Origin: an uncultured Bacteroidales bacterium
GTDB lineage: Bacteria; Bacteroidota; Bacteroidia; Bacteroidales; UBA932
Reading direction: 5' to 3'
Length of the DNA: 64,000 bases
NCBI GenBank assembly: GCA_934691625.1
Contig: CAKUTA010000005.1
Span: 53,114-117,113 of the forward strand
The notes under the pieces are model-generated. The model was not told the origin of the DNA, did not search any database, and saw only the letters and a list, made by a program, of their open reading frames with translations. Position 1 is the first letter of the stretch. Each line of letters opens with the position of its first letter. The position numbers were made by a program, and so were the translations under genes. This document shows positions 1 to 9,028 of the stretch, in pieces.

Positions 1-1610
1 TATGATATGATGTATGATAATACAGGGCTGGTCTTGGCCGTTAATTCGCTTGCGTAATTATATCGATAATCAGTAATTACGGCCCCGGTTCCTTCACCAA
101 AGAGTATTTTTCTCAGCCTGTCCACCTCATCGTACTGATATCTGACACTTGCCTTGGCCATGTCATTTACTATAGACGTCTCTGATACAATTCTGCCTCC
201 GTTATCGTAAGAACATGATTCTTCTATTTTTATAGTTGCCTCTATATTTCCTCCATAAGAAAACTTTCTGCTGCATAGTTCCCCGGCGAGATCATATTCG
301 GCAGTCACAGTCATGCTGATGCCTTTATCAGTCATTGATATTGTCCTGTTTGGACGGGACATCGCATCATAGTATATGGATGTAATCTTATACCCGTTTA
401 TGCCTTGGCCTAATACAGCATTATACGTTCCTGTCAGTAATCCTCTTGACATGCCTGTCTTTGGTGAAATGTTCCGCAGGCTGGAATAGCTGCTTATGTC
501 CATAAATGAATAGTCGTCATAATAACTCGCACTTAGAACTTCACTGCTGTCAAGTGCCACACCGGAAATGACGTAGCCTAAGTTTTTTTCGGAACCGTAT
601 GCCTTCTCCGCACGGATTATAGCGCTGGATATGCTTTCCGGATTGAGGTAAGATATGCTGTTGGAGCATATTCCGCTTATTGCTGTCCTGCCGATCCTGT
701 CAGGAATAGTAAAGCACCAGAGCCCCTGCTGCCGCAGATTCCCATCCTGGCAGAATATCAGTTGTCCACTTTTGTCATATACATAATAAACAGGCTCCGA
801 AGAAGGTCTTTTCATGTATATGCATCTGTTCACATTGTCATATTTGTAAATATATGCATAATTCTTCAAAATGTCATCTGTATCCGACTGCCTATAGTTG
901 AATGCTGCTGTGCATTCTGGTGTCAGAACATAACAGAGGTTGTTATAGTCATCATATACATAATATGTATCAAGGTTTTCATCGCCATTGATTCTTCTTG
1001 TCATTATGCAGCGCCCTCGCTTGTCTGTGAATGACATGGATTTGTGTTTGTCCTCATCGCAGGCTGTCGAAACAGCAATCTCCCCGTCAGGATATGTCCC
1101 TGATTTAATGACGGCATCTGTTCCTGCTATGAATCTGAATATAGGACAGGCTTTACCGTTCGTTGCGTATTCTTGCCACTGATATCCATCTGCACCGGCA
1201 CGTGTGCTGTATATGATTCGCTGGTCAGGTCTCCAGTCATATTCGATATACGTTGACGGAACATTGCAGTCCGAATCGGAGTACGGATTGTCTTCCGGAC
1301 TTTCAGGCAAGTGGCTATAGCTATATGTTCCGTTCCCGCTTATGGGCATAGGATTAATATGTCCAATAGGGTTATCAAGGGTATTATAATTGAAATGTGT
1401 TACGAGACTGGCTCCGGACGGGGTGTGATTGACCAATATCATCTGCTCCATCCGTCCGCCGGAATCATAATACTGCACATTGTCATAATGCTTGTTTACA
1501 TAAGCGTATATTCTTTCACTTACATAATTATGATCATTCGAATATACTTGAGCGTGTGCCATGTCATATAATCCTATCATGACAAATGCTGTGATGACCA
1601 GTTGTCTCAT
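1..1610 (-). CDS. Secreted RHS-like YD-repeat protein (3' end cut by window edge)
   Basis: This is an open frame read leftward from an ATG at 1608-1610 with no stop before base 1, so about 536 N-terminal codons are visible and the C-terminus is missing. It begins with a signal peptide (MRQLVITAFVMIG...AHAQ) and soon reaches a VQYYDSGGRMEQ segment, the 'YYDxxGR' pattern that opens Bacteroidetes DUF6443/RHS-type proteins. Further on come YD-repeat-like strings such as YDEVDRLRKILFGEGTG and YIYKYDNVNR. It lies 6 bp behind the stop of the preceding RHS-like gene in the same direction, so the two are probably co-transcribed. RHS proteins form large shells that are exported or surface-exposed, and some carry a C-terminal toxin; the variable C-terminal end that would show this is outside the window. 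Confidence 0.8.
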   Translation of the reverse strand, partial: MRQLVITAFVMIGLYDMAHAQVYSNDHNYVSERIYAYVNKHYDNVQYYDSGGRMEQMILVNHTPSGASLVTHFNYNTLDNPIGHINPMPISGNGTYSYSHLPESPEDNPYSDSDCNVPSTYIEYDWRPDQRIIYSTRAGADGYQWQEYATNGKACPIFRFIAGTDAVIKSGTYPDGEIAVSTACDEDKHKSMSFTDKRGRCIMTRRINGDENLDTYYVYDDYNNLCYVLTPECTAAFNYRQSDTDDILKNYAYIYKYDNVNRCIYMKRPSSEPVYYVYDKSGQLIFCQDGNLRQQGLWCFTIPDRIGRTAISGICSNSISYLNPESISSAIIRAEKAYGSEKNLGYVISGVALDSSEVLSASYYDDYSFMDISSYSSLRNISPKTGMSRGLLTGTYNAVLGQGINGYKITSIYYDAMSRPNRTISMTDKGISMTVTAEYDLAGELCSRKFSYGGNIEATIKIEESCSYDNGGRIVSETSIVNDMAKASVRYQYDEVDRLRKILFGEGTGAVITDYRYNYASELTAKTSPVLSYIIS

Positions 1611-1616
1611 ATTTGT

Positions 1617-4526
1617 CTATCGGTTTTTATAGTTGTACTTATACTCTTTAATCTTAATTGCGCCTTCCGTATAATCAAGAGATTCGCATATTATCCGGCC
1701 GACAGTATCGTAATCATACAAAACAGTTTTTCCGGATGCATCCGTAACAGAGCTTATACCCATAAAAGGCTCGTATGTATATCCGGTGACTAGAGATTCT
1801 GCTACCAAAGGATGAGATTGAAGCCGTTTGGCGCAGTTAATCAGGAAATCTCGGTCAGAAGAAGAAAAAGGTTTTGCCGATAGACTTTCCATGTCTGCTG
1901 TTGAATATACGGACTGTATTGCAGGCAAGATGTCTGAGAGTTTGGCATTCTGAATGCAGGCTATCGGATAGCGTCCATCATATCCCCAGAGATACACAGT
2001 GCTGCATCCGTCAAGAGTGTGTGTCTGTAAAGGATTTCCATATTGGTCATATATATCGAATATGGTATAATTGATTGGACAAGATTGGTCTCTACTATAC
2101 TGGTTATGTGTCTCCGGCAGGTATAGTCCATTGGGGAATAGATTGTATCGCACATTATTCCTGCCTAATATCTTTCCGTTTGAGTATTTTGCAGTCTCCA
2201 AGATTTCATCTACGATATTCCGCTCTTTCATTCCTTGTTCATTTTCAGAATACACATAGCGCACCTCTTCCTTGTCTGAGCCATCTGCTGATTTACGGGA
2301 GATTACTTTCACAAGGTGGTTATCCGAGTCATATTCGTAAGACTCGTCTTTTTCAATAATCTCGCCTCTTACAACAGCTGCTTTTAGTCGTCGTGCTCCA
2401 CCATATATTCTGAAATGCAGATAATCAAAATAACAATATACGCAAGTAGATGCATTATATACGTAGCTATTTGCTTCTTTTGAATAATTATTGAAGAACA
2501 TCCTCTGCGAGATCTTCACTCCAGGATATTTCTTTTCCGAATTCGTGTCATAAGAATACAATTCCAGTTTGATTGTATCATTACCGCGGTTTTCATCGAT
2601 ATATGCCCGTTTCACCAGGACTGGTTTCATTCCAGGGTAATAGCTGGCAACTTGAGCCGGATAAGATAATATGTCATAATCTCCATTACATGGTAGCGCA
2701 AGACTTTCAGGTTCAGATAATATGTATCGTTCTGGTATATCATAATATGAATATGTATGGAATCCATACGGCTCACTGTTGATTTCATCTTCTATGATTT
2801 TTTCCACTTCACGATAATTAACTGAATAGTCAGCCATTTCTGGTAGACGAGGCTTTGACATCAGGCGAAGGTGCCAGTTTACTCGTGAGATGTCTTTAGC
2901 TAGCGTATTTGCCCGTTCTATAGTATACCACAGGTAGTCATCAAAATAGTCCTGCACTCCAATGCTTATGTTTTCAACTCCTCCTTTATACCTGAAACTT
3001 GTGACTCGTTCATTATCATAAATCGTAGCGATACGAATCCCTCCGCATTTCACCTCTCTGCCGCTGACCATATCAAAAATCTGGTTGGGCTCGTAAAAAT
3101 ACTGGTAGCGTTCCCCAGTAGGGCTGGTTATACTTTTCAGCGAGAACCAGTTAGGAACATTAGAAGGGGTGTCACGCTGTATCCACCACCTGTACGTACC
3201 ATATAAATAATCCTTAATCTGGCGTCGTGTCCCAAGATTGGCATCTCCTATAATGTGCTTGTTCTTGAACGAGTCGTCTAGGAAGAGGTCCTTATCAATG
3301 TTCGCATTATATTCGATGCCTGATTTTTCTGCCGATGTATAATATCCCCATCTGTCTGGAGCTGGATGCAGAGGTGCTCCATAGTATTCCATATCATAAG
3401 CCTTTCTGTCGTTTCCAGATTCACCGCTGATTACAACTTTTGTCAGCAGGAGATGTCCGTCTTCTGCTGTACGAGGTGAATAGTTCAATGAAACTTGCCG
3501 AAGTACTCGCCCGGAAAGCTTGTCTTTTACTGAAATCATTCTAATCTCATTATCACCTCTTGTTATAGTCACAATCATGTTTCGTGTTTCAATTTGAGAC
3601 AGTAAAGATTCATAATACTGGTCTGTACTCTCATCGAATTCAAGATTGAATTCAGCCTTATCCTCAAACTCCTCGGGGGATCCGCAGTCTGGCATGAACC
3701 TGGCGGCTTCTTTAATATTGAGGACATGCGGGTGAAATCCTCCATGCTGGTAGGCCTTATATGTTTTTTCATAGGAAAATTCCGCCTTGTCCCCAAACGT
3801 GGTTTCCAGTGTTTTCAACGTCCATGCTGTTATATCTCCATCATCACCATATTCGAAGAACTGCAGTTCTCCCCCAAAAGCGAATTTATTCCCATGTCCG
3901 TCAATAATATCCAGGCTCTGCCCGGACTCATTCATGGTGATCAGTTCCCGTGTCCCCTCCAGAACATCTGCGGTCATTTTCTTCCTGTCTGATATTACGA
4001 AGTGACCGTTGGATGATGGTAAGCTGAATGTGAACAAATCCGGTCCCGTATCCTCTATTCCTGAATAATATGATCCGACGATATTTGTCTGATAGTCTTC
4101 CTTGCATAACGGAAATAACAGGTGCCCTAGGTATGCATTCATTCTGAAGAAATCATAATTCAAGATTGTCTTGAACATGGAGTCATCATACATGCTGCAT
4201 TTTTCGTCAGCTTTCCCGAATATAGTGCGCATTATACGGAAACCACCTATGTTCAGCATCCACCCTGCTCCAACTTCACCATCATATTGTCTAAATTTTA
4301 TTCCGGATGCATGGTATGCCAGAAACACAGGAATAGTCATTCCTTTAAGTTCTATGTCGAATAAGGGAATAGTTATTTCAGGTGTTCCACTGCATTCAGA
4401 TACTTCCTGATCAATGAATTTCTCAAAGATCATTGACTGTGGCAGAGGGCGGATGATTTCCTGGGCATTTAAGTGCTGCGTGGCAATAAATAATAGTGCG
4501 ATAATTGCCTTTCTTAGTGTTTTCAT
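1617..4526 (-). CDS. Secreted RHS-like repeat protein
   Basis: A 969-residue protein with a clear signal peptide (MKTLRKAIIALLFIATQHLNAQ, likely cut before the Q). The N-terminal region has TPEITIPLFDIELKGMTIPVFLAYHASGIKF followed by GAGWMLNIGG, the 'GWxLNxGG' entry motif of Bacteroidetes RHS-like proteins that resembles the start of SpvB/TcaC-type barrels. The C-terminal part holds RHS/YD signatures: YLWGYDGRYPIACI near residue 840 and YDYDTVGRIICESLDY near the end. There is no peptidase or toxin domain that I recognise; the protein ends shortly after the last YD repeat, and the next gene 6 bp away continues the same theme, so this may be the first half of a two-protein assembly. Function is inferred from family only. 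The genes lie beside degraded sequence, consistent with an accessory location. Confidence 0.8.
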   Translation of the reverse strand: MKTLRKAIIALLFIATQHLNAQEIIRPLPQSMIFEKFIDQEVSECSGTPEITIPLFDIELKGMTIPVFLAYHASGIKFRQYDGEVGAGWMLNIGGFRIMRTIFGKADEKCSMYDDSMFKTILNYDFFRMNAYLGHLLFPLCKEDYQTNIVGSYYSGIEDTGPDLFTFSLPSSNGHFVISDRKKMTADVLEGTRELITMNESGQSLDIIDGHGNKFAFGGELQFFEYGDDGDITAWTLKTLETTFGDKAEFSYEKTYKAYQHGGFHPHVLNIKEAARFMPDCGSPEEFEDKAEFNLEFDESTDQYYESLLSQIETRNMIVTITRGDNEIRMISVKDKLSGRVLRQVSLNYSPRTAEDGHLLLTKVVISGESGNDRKAYDMEYYGAPLHPAPDRWGYYTSAEKSGIEYNANIDKDLFLDDSFKNKHIIGDANLGTRRQIKDYLYGTYRWWIQRDTPSNVPNWFSLKSITSPTGERYQYFYEPNQIFDMVSGREVKCGGIRIATIYDNERVTSFRYKGGVENISIGVQDYFDDYLWYTIERANTLAKDISRVNWHLRLMSKPRLPEMADYSVNYREVEKIIEDEINSEPYGFHTYSYYDIPERYILSEPESLALPCNGDYDILSYPAQVASYYPGMKPVLVKRAYIDENRGNDTIKLELYSYDTNSEKKYPGVKISQRMFFNNYSKEANSYVYNASTCVYCYFDYLHFRIYGGARRLKAAVVRGEIIEKDESYEYDSDNHLVKVISRKSADGSDKEEVRYVYSENEQGMKERNIVDEILETAKYSNGKILGRNNVRYNLFPNGLYLPETHNQYSRDQSCPINYTIFDIYDQYGNPLQTHTLDGCSTVYLWGYDGRYPIACIQNAKLSDILPAIQSVYSTADMESLSAKPFSSSDRDFLINCAKRLQSHPLVAESLVTGYTYEPFMGISSVTDASGKTVLYDYDTVGRIICESLDYTEGAIKIKEYKYNYKNR

Positions 4527-4964
4527 TTATTCGTGACTATATTTGTTTTCAATGGATTTTCTATGGTATGGAGCAACCATGAAAACCGGATATGCTATGG
4601 AATCGTTCCTAGAGATATGTGCATTATGCAGAACCCCGGGATATTTGCTCGAATTAAGGATGTGGAAGCAGTCTTTAACATAAACGGCCCCAGGAGAAAC
4701 TTCCCTCAAGATTACAACTTCCATCAGCATGCAGAAGACCTGTCAATGAAGCTGTCGCCGAATGGACATAGCATGGCATAATGTCTCACTAGATCACTGC
4801 ATGCTATCTGTAGGCAGCCGCAGAATCCTGGATTTTCAATCACCTTCCTGGCATTAATTAATATATCAAGGATGGAGGACTTGCTGTCCAGGACGATTTT
4901 ATTCCCATTTTTTAATTACGGCAATTTTTAAAATATAGTTTCTAGTTTATTAATTATTAAGCAA
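4527..4964 (-). other. Degraded coding sequence upstream of the RHS pair
   Basis: No intact gene is visible. On the minus strand one frame (about 4740-4910) reads KIVLDSKSSILDILINARK... with protein-like composition until a stop, and a second frame (4527-4730) continues to VLHNAHISRNDSIAYPVF...KYSHE before a stop that abuts the RHS start. The hand-over between frames near 4735 suggests a frameshifted remnant of one short gene, but I cannot identify a family. The last 60 bases before 4965 are AT-rich. Confidence 0.3.
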
Positions 4965-5009
4965 TTGTGTTTTTTTCAAAAGACCTTAAAAATTCGTAAC
5001 TTTAAAGTA

Positions 5010-5118
5010 GTTAACTCCCACATTAACGCCATGTTGCGAAGTAAGGTTCACTACAAATGTAGTGATTTATTCTCAATATTGAGAGAACATTTTGGAAAAA
5101 GAATGAATTTGGCAGGAT
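5010..5118 (+). pseudogene. Transposase N-terminal remnant (IS4-like, tentative)
   Basis: The + strand frame here reads HINAMLRSKVHYKCSDLF followed by SILREHFGKRMNLA, which I recognise as resembling the first 40 residues of a common Bacteroidetes IS4-type transposase (pattern: SKVxYKxxDLFSILREHFGKRMNLARI). Normally about 330 more residues follow; here the similarity stops at MNLAG exactly where the inverted-repeat element copy begins (5119). The remnant has no catalytic DDE residues. The assignment rests on memory of the family pattern, so it is tentative. Confidence 0.4.
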
Positions 5119-5222
5119 TAAGAAGTTGTTTTGAAATTATTGAAAAGTTGTTTGATGTAAAATTTCTTCATCTTCCTCCCGAGTTCTCAGGTCAGATAGG
5201 CACCGCTATCTTCCCTGAATTC
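5119..5222 (-). repeat. Partial copy of the inverted-repeat element (reverse orientation)
   Basis: This stretch is nearly identical to the reverse complement of the right two-thirds of the element at 7025-7181. It starts with AGAAGTTGTTTTGAAATTAT (the terminal repeat with one C-to-T change), then AAAAGTTGTTTGA.GTAAAATTTCTTCATCTTC, then TCAGGTCAGATAGGCACCGC and TATCTTCCCTGAAT. After about 5222 the match fades and the other terminus is not recognisable, so this copy is truncated or decayed. It lies in inverted orientation to the copy on the other side of the amylase gene. Confidence 0.8.
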
Positions 5223-5395
5223 ATAGCCGAACTCATTCTGAAGCTCATGCTTGTAAAGGCCCTGCATCATGGCTGGAACGTGAAAAGTCAGTGAAATATG
5301 CCACCGTCCTCCGGACTCCCGAAGAAATAGTGGCATATATAGATCGCGATTCCGGACGCGCTGTGGCCGGCGCTACTGGCAAAGCGTCACAATGA
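5223..5395 (+). other. Relic reading frame overlapping the amylase 3' end
   Basis: A + strand frame reads ACKGPASWLEREKSVKYATV then LRTPEEIVAYIDRDSGRAVA before a TGA at 5393-5395, overlapping the end of the amylase gene by about 23 bp. The composition looks like a real protein C-terminus but I recognise no family, and no start is present because the upstream part is replaced by the repeat. It is probably a remnant of a gene that lay here before the repeat and transposase fragment arrived. Confidence 0.25.
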
Positions 5396-7004
5396 CCCCA
5401 TTCATAGCAGGCACATGCACCTTGATGGGGGTGCTGTGATTCAGGTGCTCCGACTCTGGCATATTCATCCAGTTGAACGCATGCTCCGGGATAGAGATTT
5501 TCATGTCCGCATCGTTTGGAGAGAAATTACAGGCAATCAGAAGTGTCTCCTCCTCATAATCCCTCAGGAAAGCGAAATGCCTGTCCGGATTGAATCCGTC
5601 TGAAGAGTAGTTGCAGTAGCAGAGGTCATAGACAGTTCCCTGATTTACAGCATTGTCATTCGCGGCGAACCGCAGAGCCTTTCTGTATGTCTCCAGGACA
5701 GCGGATTCCTCTCTGGTGAGGGCGTCCTGCTCGCCATGGATATATCTGTAAAGTCTTGTCAATGATTCTGGTGCCCACCAGTCGAAAATGCTGGTACGTC
5801 CGTCTGTTCCGCTGAAGCCCTCGTTGTCCATTCCGTGCTCCCCCACCTCTTCTCCGGCGTAGAGCATAAACGGCGCATTGTTGAAATATAAGGATGCATA
5901 AAGAGCTGCGTATGATTTTCTTGCATCGCCGCCAAAGAAGCTTGATGCAAACCTCTGCTCATCATGGTTCTCCAGAAAATTCAGCATGTATGGCTGCAGA
6001 TCCCCAAGTGACTGCCAGTTCCATGTTATGCGGCGGGCAGACTGCCAGGCCTCCACAGGGACACCGCTGTCATTGACATTCTTCTCGACGATGGCACGCA
6101 GTGCGTCATACATTCCGGACTTGTCATAAAGAAGGTCGAATCCCACTTCACGGATGTATTTTGAATAGAGGGCTTTCTGATATACTTCGGCAATGAAAAG
6201 CATGTCCGGTCTGTCCTTCTTTATCTTGGCTATCAGCCATTTGAAGAATGCCGGAGGCACAAGCTCGACCATGTCGCAGCGGAAGCCGTCTACACCCTGC
6301 ACAGTCCAGAAGTTAACGATATCATACATCTTTTCCCAGGTCTCTGTATGGCTGTCACAATAGTTAAGCTTGACTGTATCATACCAGTCGTTGACTCCTG
6401 GCGCCGGTGAATATGCATTGCCTGATGCCATAGCTGGCATCTCCATATAGGTCTGCCTCTCTATCGGTAGTACAAGCGGGGAATCTGGGTAGTAGAAGAA
6501 GTCGTTGCTCTCTTTCCAGTGGACGGACTTGTCGTCGGACTCCCCCAGCGCAGCCATCCCTGTAGGCGCAGGATGCATTGCGGTAAATCTGCCGTAGTCA
6601 CGTGCCACATGATTCGGGACGAAGTCGATGATGACTTTCAGTCCTGCTTCATGCGTCCGGCTTACAAGCTGACGGAACTCGTCCATCCGGTTTTCCGGAA
6701 TCTCAGCGAGGTATGGATTCACATCGTAGTAGTCCGTTATCGAGTATGGAGATCCGGCACGTCCTTTGACCCAGTCTTTAGAAGACGGTATGCAGCCGCA
6801 TGTGTCTTCTGCCGTGGCGTGGCGTATGATCCCTGTGTACCAGACATGAGAAACACCTAGACTCTTAATGTATTCAAGAGTAATGGTGTCAATGCTGCTG
6901 AACTTTCCGCACCCATTTTCTGCAAGGGTTCCGTTCTTTATGTTCTTCCCCTCCGTGTTTCCCCACAAGCGAGGGAGTATCTGATATATGATAAGTTTGC
7001 TCAT
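5373..7004 (-). CDS. Cytoplasmic alpha-amylase family protein (GH13)
   Basis: A 543-residue glycoside hydrolase of family 13, which cleaves alpha-1,4 glucosidic bonds in starch, glycogen or maltodextrins with retention. The four conserved regions are present: DFVPNH at 127-132, GFRCDMVE with the nucleophile Asp244, IAEVY with the acid/base Glu273, and ENHDEQR with the transition-state stabiliser Asp348. There is no signal peptide, so it should act on internal glycogen or imported oligosaccharides rather than as a surface Sus enzyme. The C-terminal 90 residues form the usual beta domain. It stands alone, without Sus genes or a regulator. Copies of a short inverted-repeat element lie on both sides in opposite orientations (5119-5222 and 7025-7181), and the right-hand copy starts only 20 bp before the start codon. 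A purine stretch AAAAGGA precedes the ATG. Confidence 0.9.
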   Translation of the reverse strand: MSKLIIYQILPRLWGNTEGKNIKNGTLAENGCGKFSSIDTITLEYIKSLGVSHVWYTGIIRHATAEDTCGCIPSSKDWVKGRAGSPYSITDYYDVNPYLAEIPENRMDEFRQLVSRTHEAGLKVIIDFVPNHVARDYGRFTAMHPAPTGMAALGESDDKSVHWKESNDFFYYPDSPLVLPIERQTYMEMPAMASGNAYSPAPGVNDWYDTVKLNYCDSHTETWEKMYDIVNFWTVQGVDGFRCDMVELVPPAFFKWLIAKIKKDRPDMLFIAEVYQKALYSKYIREVGFDLLYDKSGMYDALRAIVEKNVNDSGVPVEAWQSARRITWNWQSLGDLQPYMLNFLENHDEQRFASSFFGGDARKSYAALYASLYFNNAPFMLYAGEEVGEHGMDNEGFSGTDGRTSIFDWWAPESLTRLYRYIHGEQDALTREESAVLETYRKALRFAANDNAVNQGTVYDLCYCNYSSDGFNPDRHFAFLRDYEEETLLIACNFSPNDADMKISIPEHAFNWMNMPESEHLNHSTPIKVHVPAMNGVIVTLCQ

Positions 7005-7024
7005 ACACGTTGTCCTTTTTAAGG

Positions 7025-7181
7025 AGCTGTTTTGAAATTATTGTCTGAAGGTTTGAGAGGAAAAACCTTCATATTCGACCGAGGATTCAGGGAAGATAGC
7101 GGTGCCTATCTGACCTGAGAATTCGGAATGAAGATGAAGAAATTTTACCTCAAACAACTTTTCAATAATTTCAAAACAGCT
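7025..7181 (+). repeat. MITE-like inverted-repeat element, copy 1
   Basis: A 157-bp non-coding unit bounded by perfect 19-bp inverted repeats: AGCTGTTTTGAAATTATTG at 7025-7043 and its reverse complement at 7163-7181. Inside lies an 8-bp-stem hairpin (GAAGGTTT...AAACCTTC) and a well-conserved core containing ATAGCGGTGCCTATCTGAC. It is about 90% identical to the complete copy at 58891-59051, 52 kb away. It contains no credible open frame, which fits a miniature inverted-repeat transposable element. It occupies the sequence immediately upstream of the amylase start codon and so probably lies in that gene's leader or promoter region. Confidence 0.85.
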
Positions 7182-7570
7182 TCTAAGGTTCAATACCATC
7201 TGCACAATTCATGCCCAAATCACATTATCGTCATGCCGAGACGGAATATCGGGAGGTGCTATCTGGCTTCATATTGCCACTGCTGCAATGAGCAGCAGTG
7301 ATGTTGTATATTTGTTATTCATCTCAAAAAAGAAAAACATGGGGTATATGTAAAAACAACTTATTAATTCCAATCAGCAGTGGTTTTATACTTGGTGTGG
7401 CTTTCGGGCTAAAAAATGGTTTCAATTTCACTCTTTGTTTTTTATAACTCGCTGCACGTCAATGTTATATCGTTTTCTGCCGGGGCGCCGTCCCGACAGA
7501 TTCATGTTTCGCGTCCATGCTTAAAGGCTGGCGGCTCAGGATATCTCTCCCCATTCCTCGGATTTTGGCA
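7182..7570. other. Intergenic stretch with two hairpins, no gene seen
   Basis: I find no coding frame with family similarity. Two stable inverted repeats are visible: CACTGCTGC/GCAGCAGTG with a 5-nt loop at 7281-7303, and CTGCCGGGG...CCCGACAG at about 7478-7500. Neither is followed by a convincing T-run. The short stretch ATGCCGAGACGGAATATCGG near 7213 looks like decayed coding sequence. No tmRNA, SRP or 6S signature could be recognised. Confidence 0.4.
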
Positions 7571-7576
7571 TAAAAA

Positions 7577-7610
7577 AACAGTGGACAGTCAGCTGGACTG
7601 CCCACTGTTT
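7577..7610 (-). terminator. Intrinsic terminator of the phosphofructokinase gene
   Basis: AAACAGTGG-A-CAGTC, loop AGCT, then GGACTG-C-CCACTGTTT form a long stem with one internal mismatch. On the minus strand it is followed by a run of seven T (7572-7578). It lies about 20 bp past the stop of the phosphofructokinase gene, in the right orientation. Confidence 0.8.
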
Positions 7611-7631
7611 AAGGTATTGCCCGGTGTGGGA

Positions 7632-8870
7632 TTACCACTCAAGAATCTTCTTGAAATCGTAAACTGAAGGGTCTGCGATGCCGAGAGCCTTGACTGCCTC
7701 GTAATCCTCAGGGGTCACATAGTGAGCGATGTACTTGTAGTAGTTCTGTGCTGTACCGGCATTGATATCCACAACTCTAGGAGGGATCTTTCCGGTCTCA
7801 GGATCCTGCAGGTCTGCAAGATAGAGAGGTGAGACATTGCCATAGGAATCTACATATACCATGCAGCCGGTCTTGCCCTCGCTGAACAGCTGATATACGC
7901 CCATTGCCAGCTCTGTGCAGTATGTAAGGTCATAAGCGACAGGATCCTGGCAGCGTACATCGTAGCCGATTTCCACAGGACGGCTCTTTACCTTCAGGCC
8001 GACCTTCTTGAACTCCTTCTCGAGAAGCTCGTTGAAGAGGACTGCCTTGGAGATCTTTCCGAGCTCAGGATGGCCATGCTCATCGTATGTGAAGTGAACG
8101 CCGGCCTCTGCAGCTTCCTTGGCTACTTCCTCGTTGTGGAACAGGCCTTCAGCGGCAACTACGGTACCATAGTTCACGCCCATGATCTTTCTCTTGAGGA
8201 TAGCAGAAATAGATAGACGGATAATCTTGTCCAGAGTCATCTGTGTCTTGTTGAACATCTCAGGGATGATGGTCATAGGGCAATGTGTCGCCTCGCCGAT
8301 ACCGAGCGCAAGGCTGCCGCATGTGCGTCCCATTGCTGAGATTACAAGCCAGTTGCCAGAAGTGCGAGCATCCTCGTAGATGGTTCTCGCGATATGCGCA
8401 CCCTCGTTCTTTGCGGAATTGTATCCGAATGTCGGAGTGTTCGCAGGAAGAGGAAGGTCATTGTCAATGGTCTTAGGGCAATGGATGTTCGCGATAGGAT
8501 AGTTCTTAGCTGCCAGGAACTTGGAGATTCTGTTGGCTGTCGAAGCAGTATCGTCACCGCCGATGGTCACGAGAAGCTTGATATTGTTGTCCTTGAAGAG
8601 CACGAGATTGAAGTTCTTCTCGAAATCCTCGTCTGTCGGCTTGAAACGGCTCATCTCGAGGTAGGAGCCGCCACGGTTGAAGTAACGGTCAGCCTTGAAG
8701 AAGTCGAGTTCCTCCGTGCGTGCATTCTTGCTGAAAAGGCCTGAATATCCGCCGTGGAGTCCGATAACCCTGTATCCCTTGGAAAGGAAAGTCTTTGCTA
8801 CACTCATTGAAACTGAGTTCATTCCCGGGGCAGGACCGCCACCGCACAAGATAATGATTGCGTCTTTCAT
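7632..8870 (-). CDS. pfkA: Pyrophosphate-type 6-phosphofructokinase
   Basis: A 412-residue phosphofructokinase that phosphorylates fructose 6-phosphate in glycolysis. The phosphate-donor motif near the N-terminus is LCGGGPAPGMN (9-18). The donor-specificity residues are of the PPi type: GGDDT at 104-108 (ATP enzymes have GGxGS) and PKTIDND at 132-138 (ATP enzymes have PGTIDND). The enzyme is therefore expected to use pyrophosphate, making the step reversible and saving ATP, as is common in anaerobic Bacteroidales. It is monocistronic, with a -7 box TATTTTTG (on the minus strand, 8915-8922) about 45 bp before the ATG and a strong terminator after the stop. The length agrees with the group of about 400-440-residue PPi enzymes. 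Actual donor preference is inferred from the motifs. Confidence 0.88.
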   Translation of the reverse strand: MKDAIIILCGGGPAPGMNSVSMSVAKTFLSKGYRVIGLHGGYSGLFSKNARTEELDFFKADRYFNRGGSYLEMSRFKPTDEDFEKNFNLVLFKDNNIKLLVTIGGDDTASTANRISKFLAAKNYPIANIHCPKTIDNDLPLPANTPTFGYNSAKNEGAHIARTIYEDARTSGNWLVISAMGRTCGSLALGIGEATHCPMTIIPEMFNKTQMTLDKIIRLSISAILKRKIMGVNYGTVVAAEGLFHNEEVAKEAAEAGVHFTYDEHGHPELGKISKAVLFNELLEKEFKKVGLKVKSRPVEIGYDVRCQDPVAYDLTYCTELAMGVYQLFSEGKTGCMVYVDSYGNVSPLYLADLQDPETGKIPPRVVDINAGTAQNYYKYIAHYVTPEDYEAVKALGIADPSVYDFKKILEW

Positions 8871-8914
8871 ATTCTTAATAAAATGTTATGAAGTTATATT
8901 CGTTTTCCGGGTTG

Positions 8915-8922
8915 CAAAAATA
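8915..8922 (-). promoter_or_regulatory. Candidate -7 box for the phosphofructokinase gene
   Basis: TATTTTTG on the minus strand matches the Bacteroides -7 consensus TAnnTTTG and would place the start of transcription about 35-40 nt before the ATG. A TTTG-like -33 element lies 22 nt upstream, slightly further than ideal. Confidence 0.45.
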
Positions 8923-8956
8923 TCACTTTTCATCCGATTTTCCACAAAAAAATGGT

Positions 8957-8964
8957 TAAATTTG
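8957..8964 (+). promoter_or_regulatory. Candidate -7 box for ligA
   Basis: TAAATTTG matches TAnnTTTG on the + strand, 64 nt before the ligA ATG and divergent from the phosphofructokinase -7 box, whose region it nearly overlaps. No clear TTG lies 19-21 nt upstream. Confidence 0.4.
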
Positions 8965-9028
8965 TATTTTATGAGAGTGTTTCCGGTATCGGGGATATTC
9001 TCGATGAATGTTTTATAAACGATAGAAG

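Noticed and set aside
7281..7303. Hairpin CACTGCTGC/GCAGCAGTG as a terminator
   Set aside because: It lacks a T-run on either strand and has no gene end close enough to serve.
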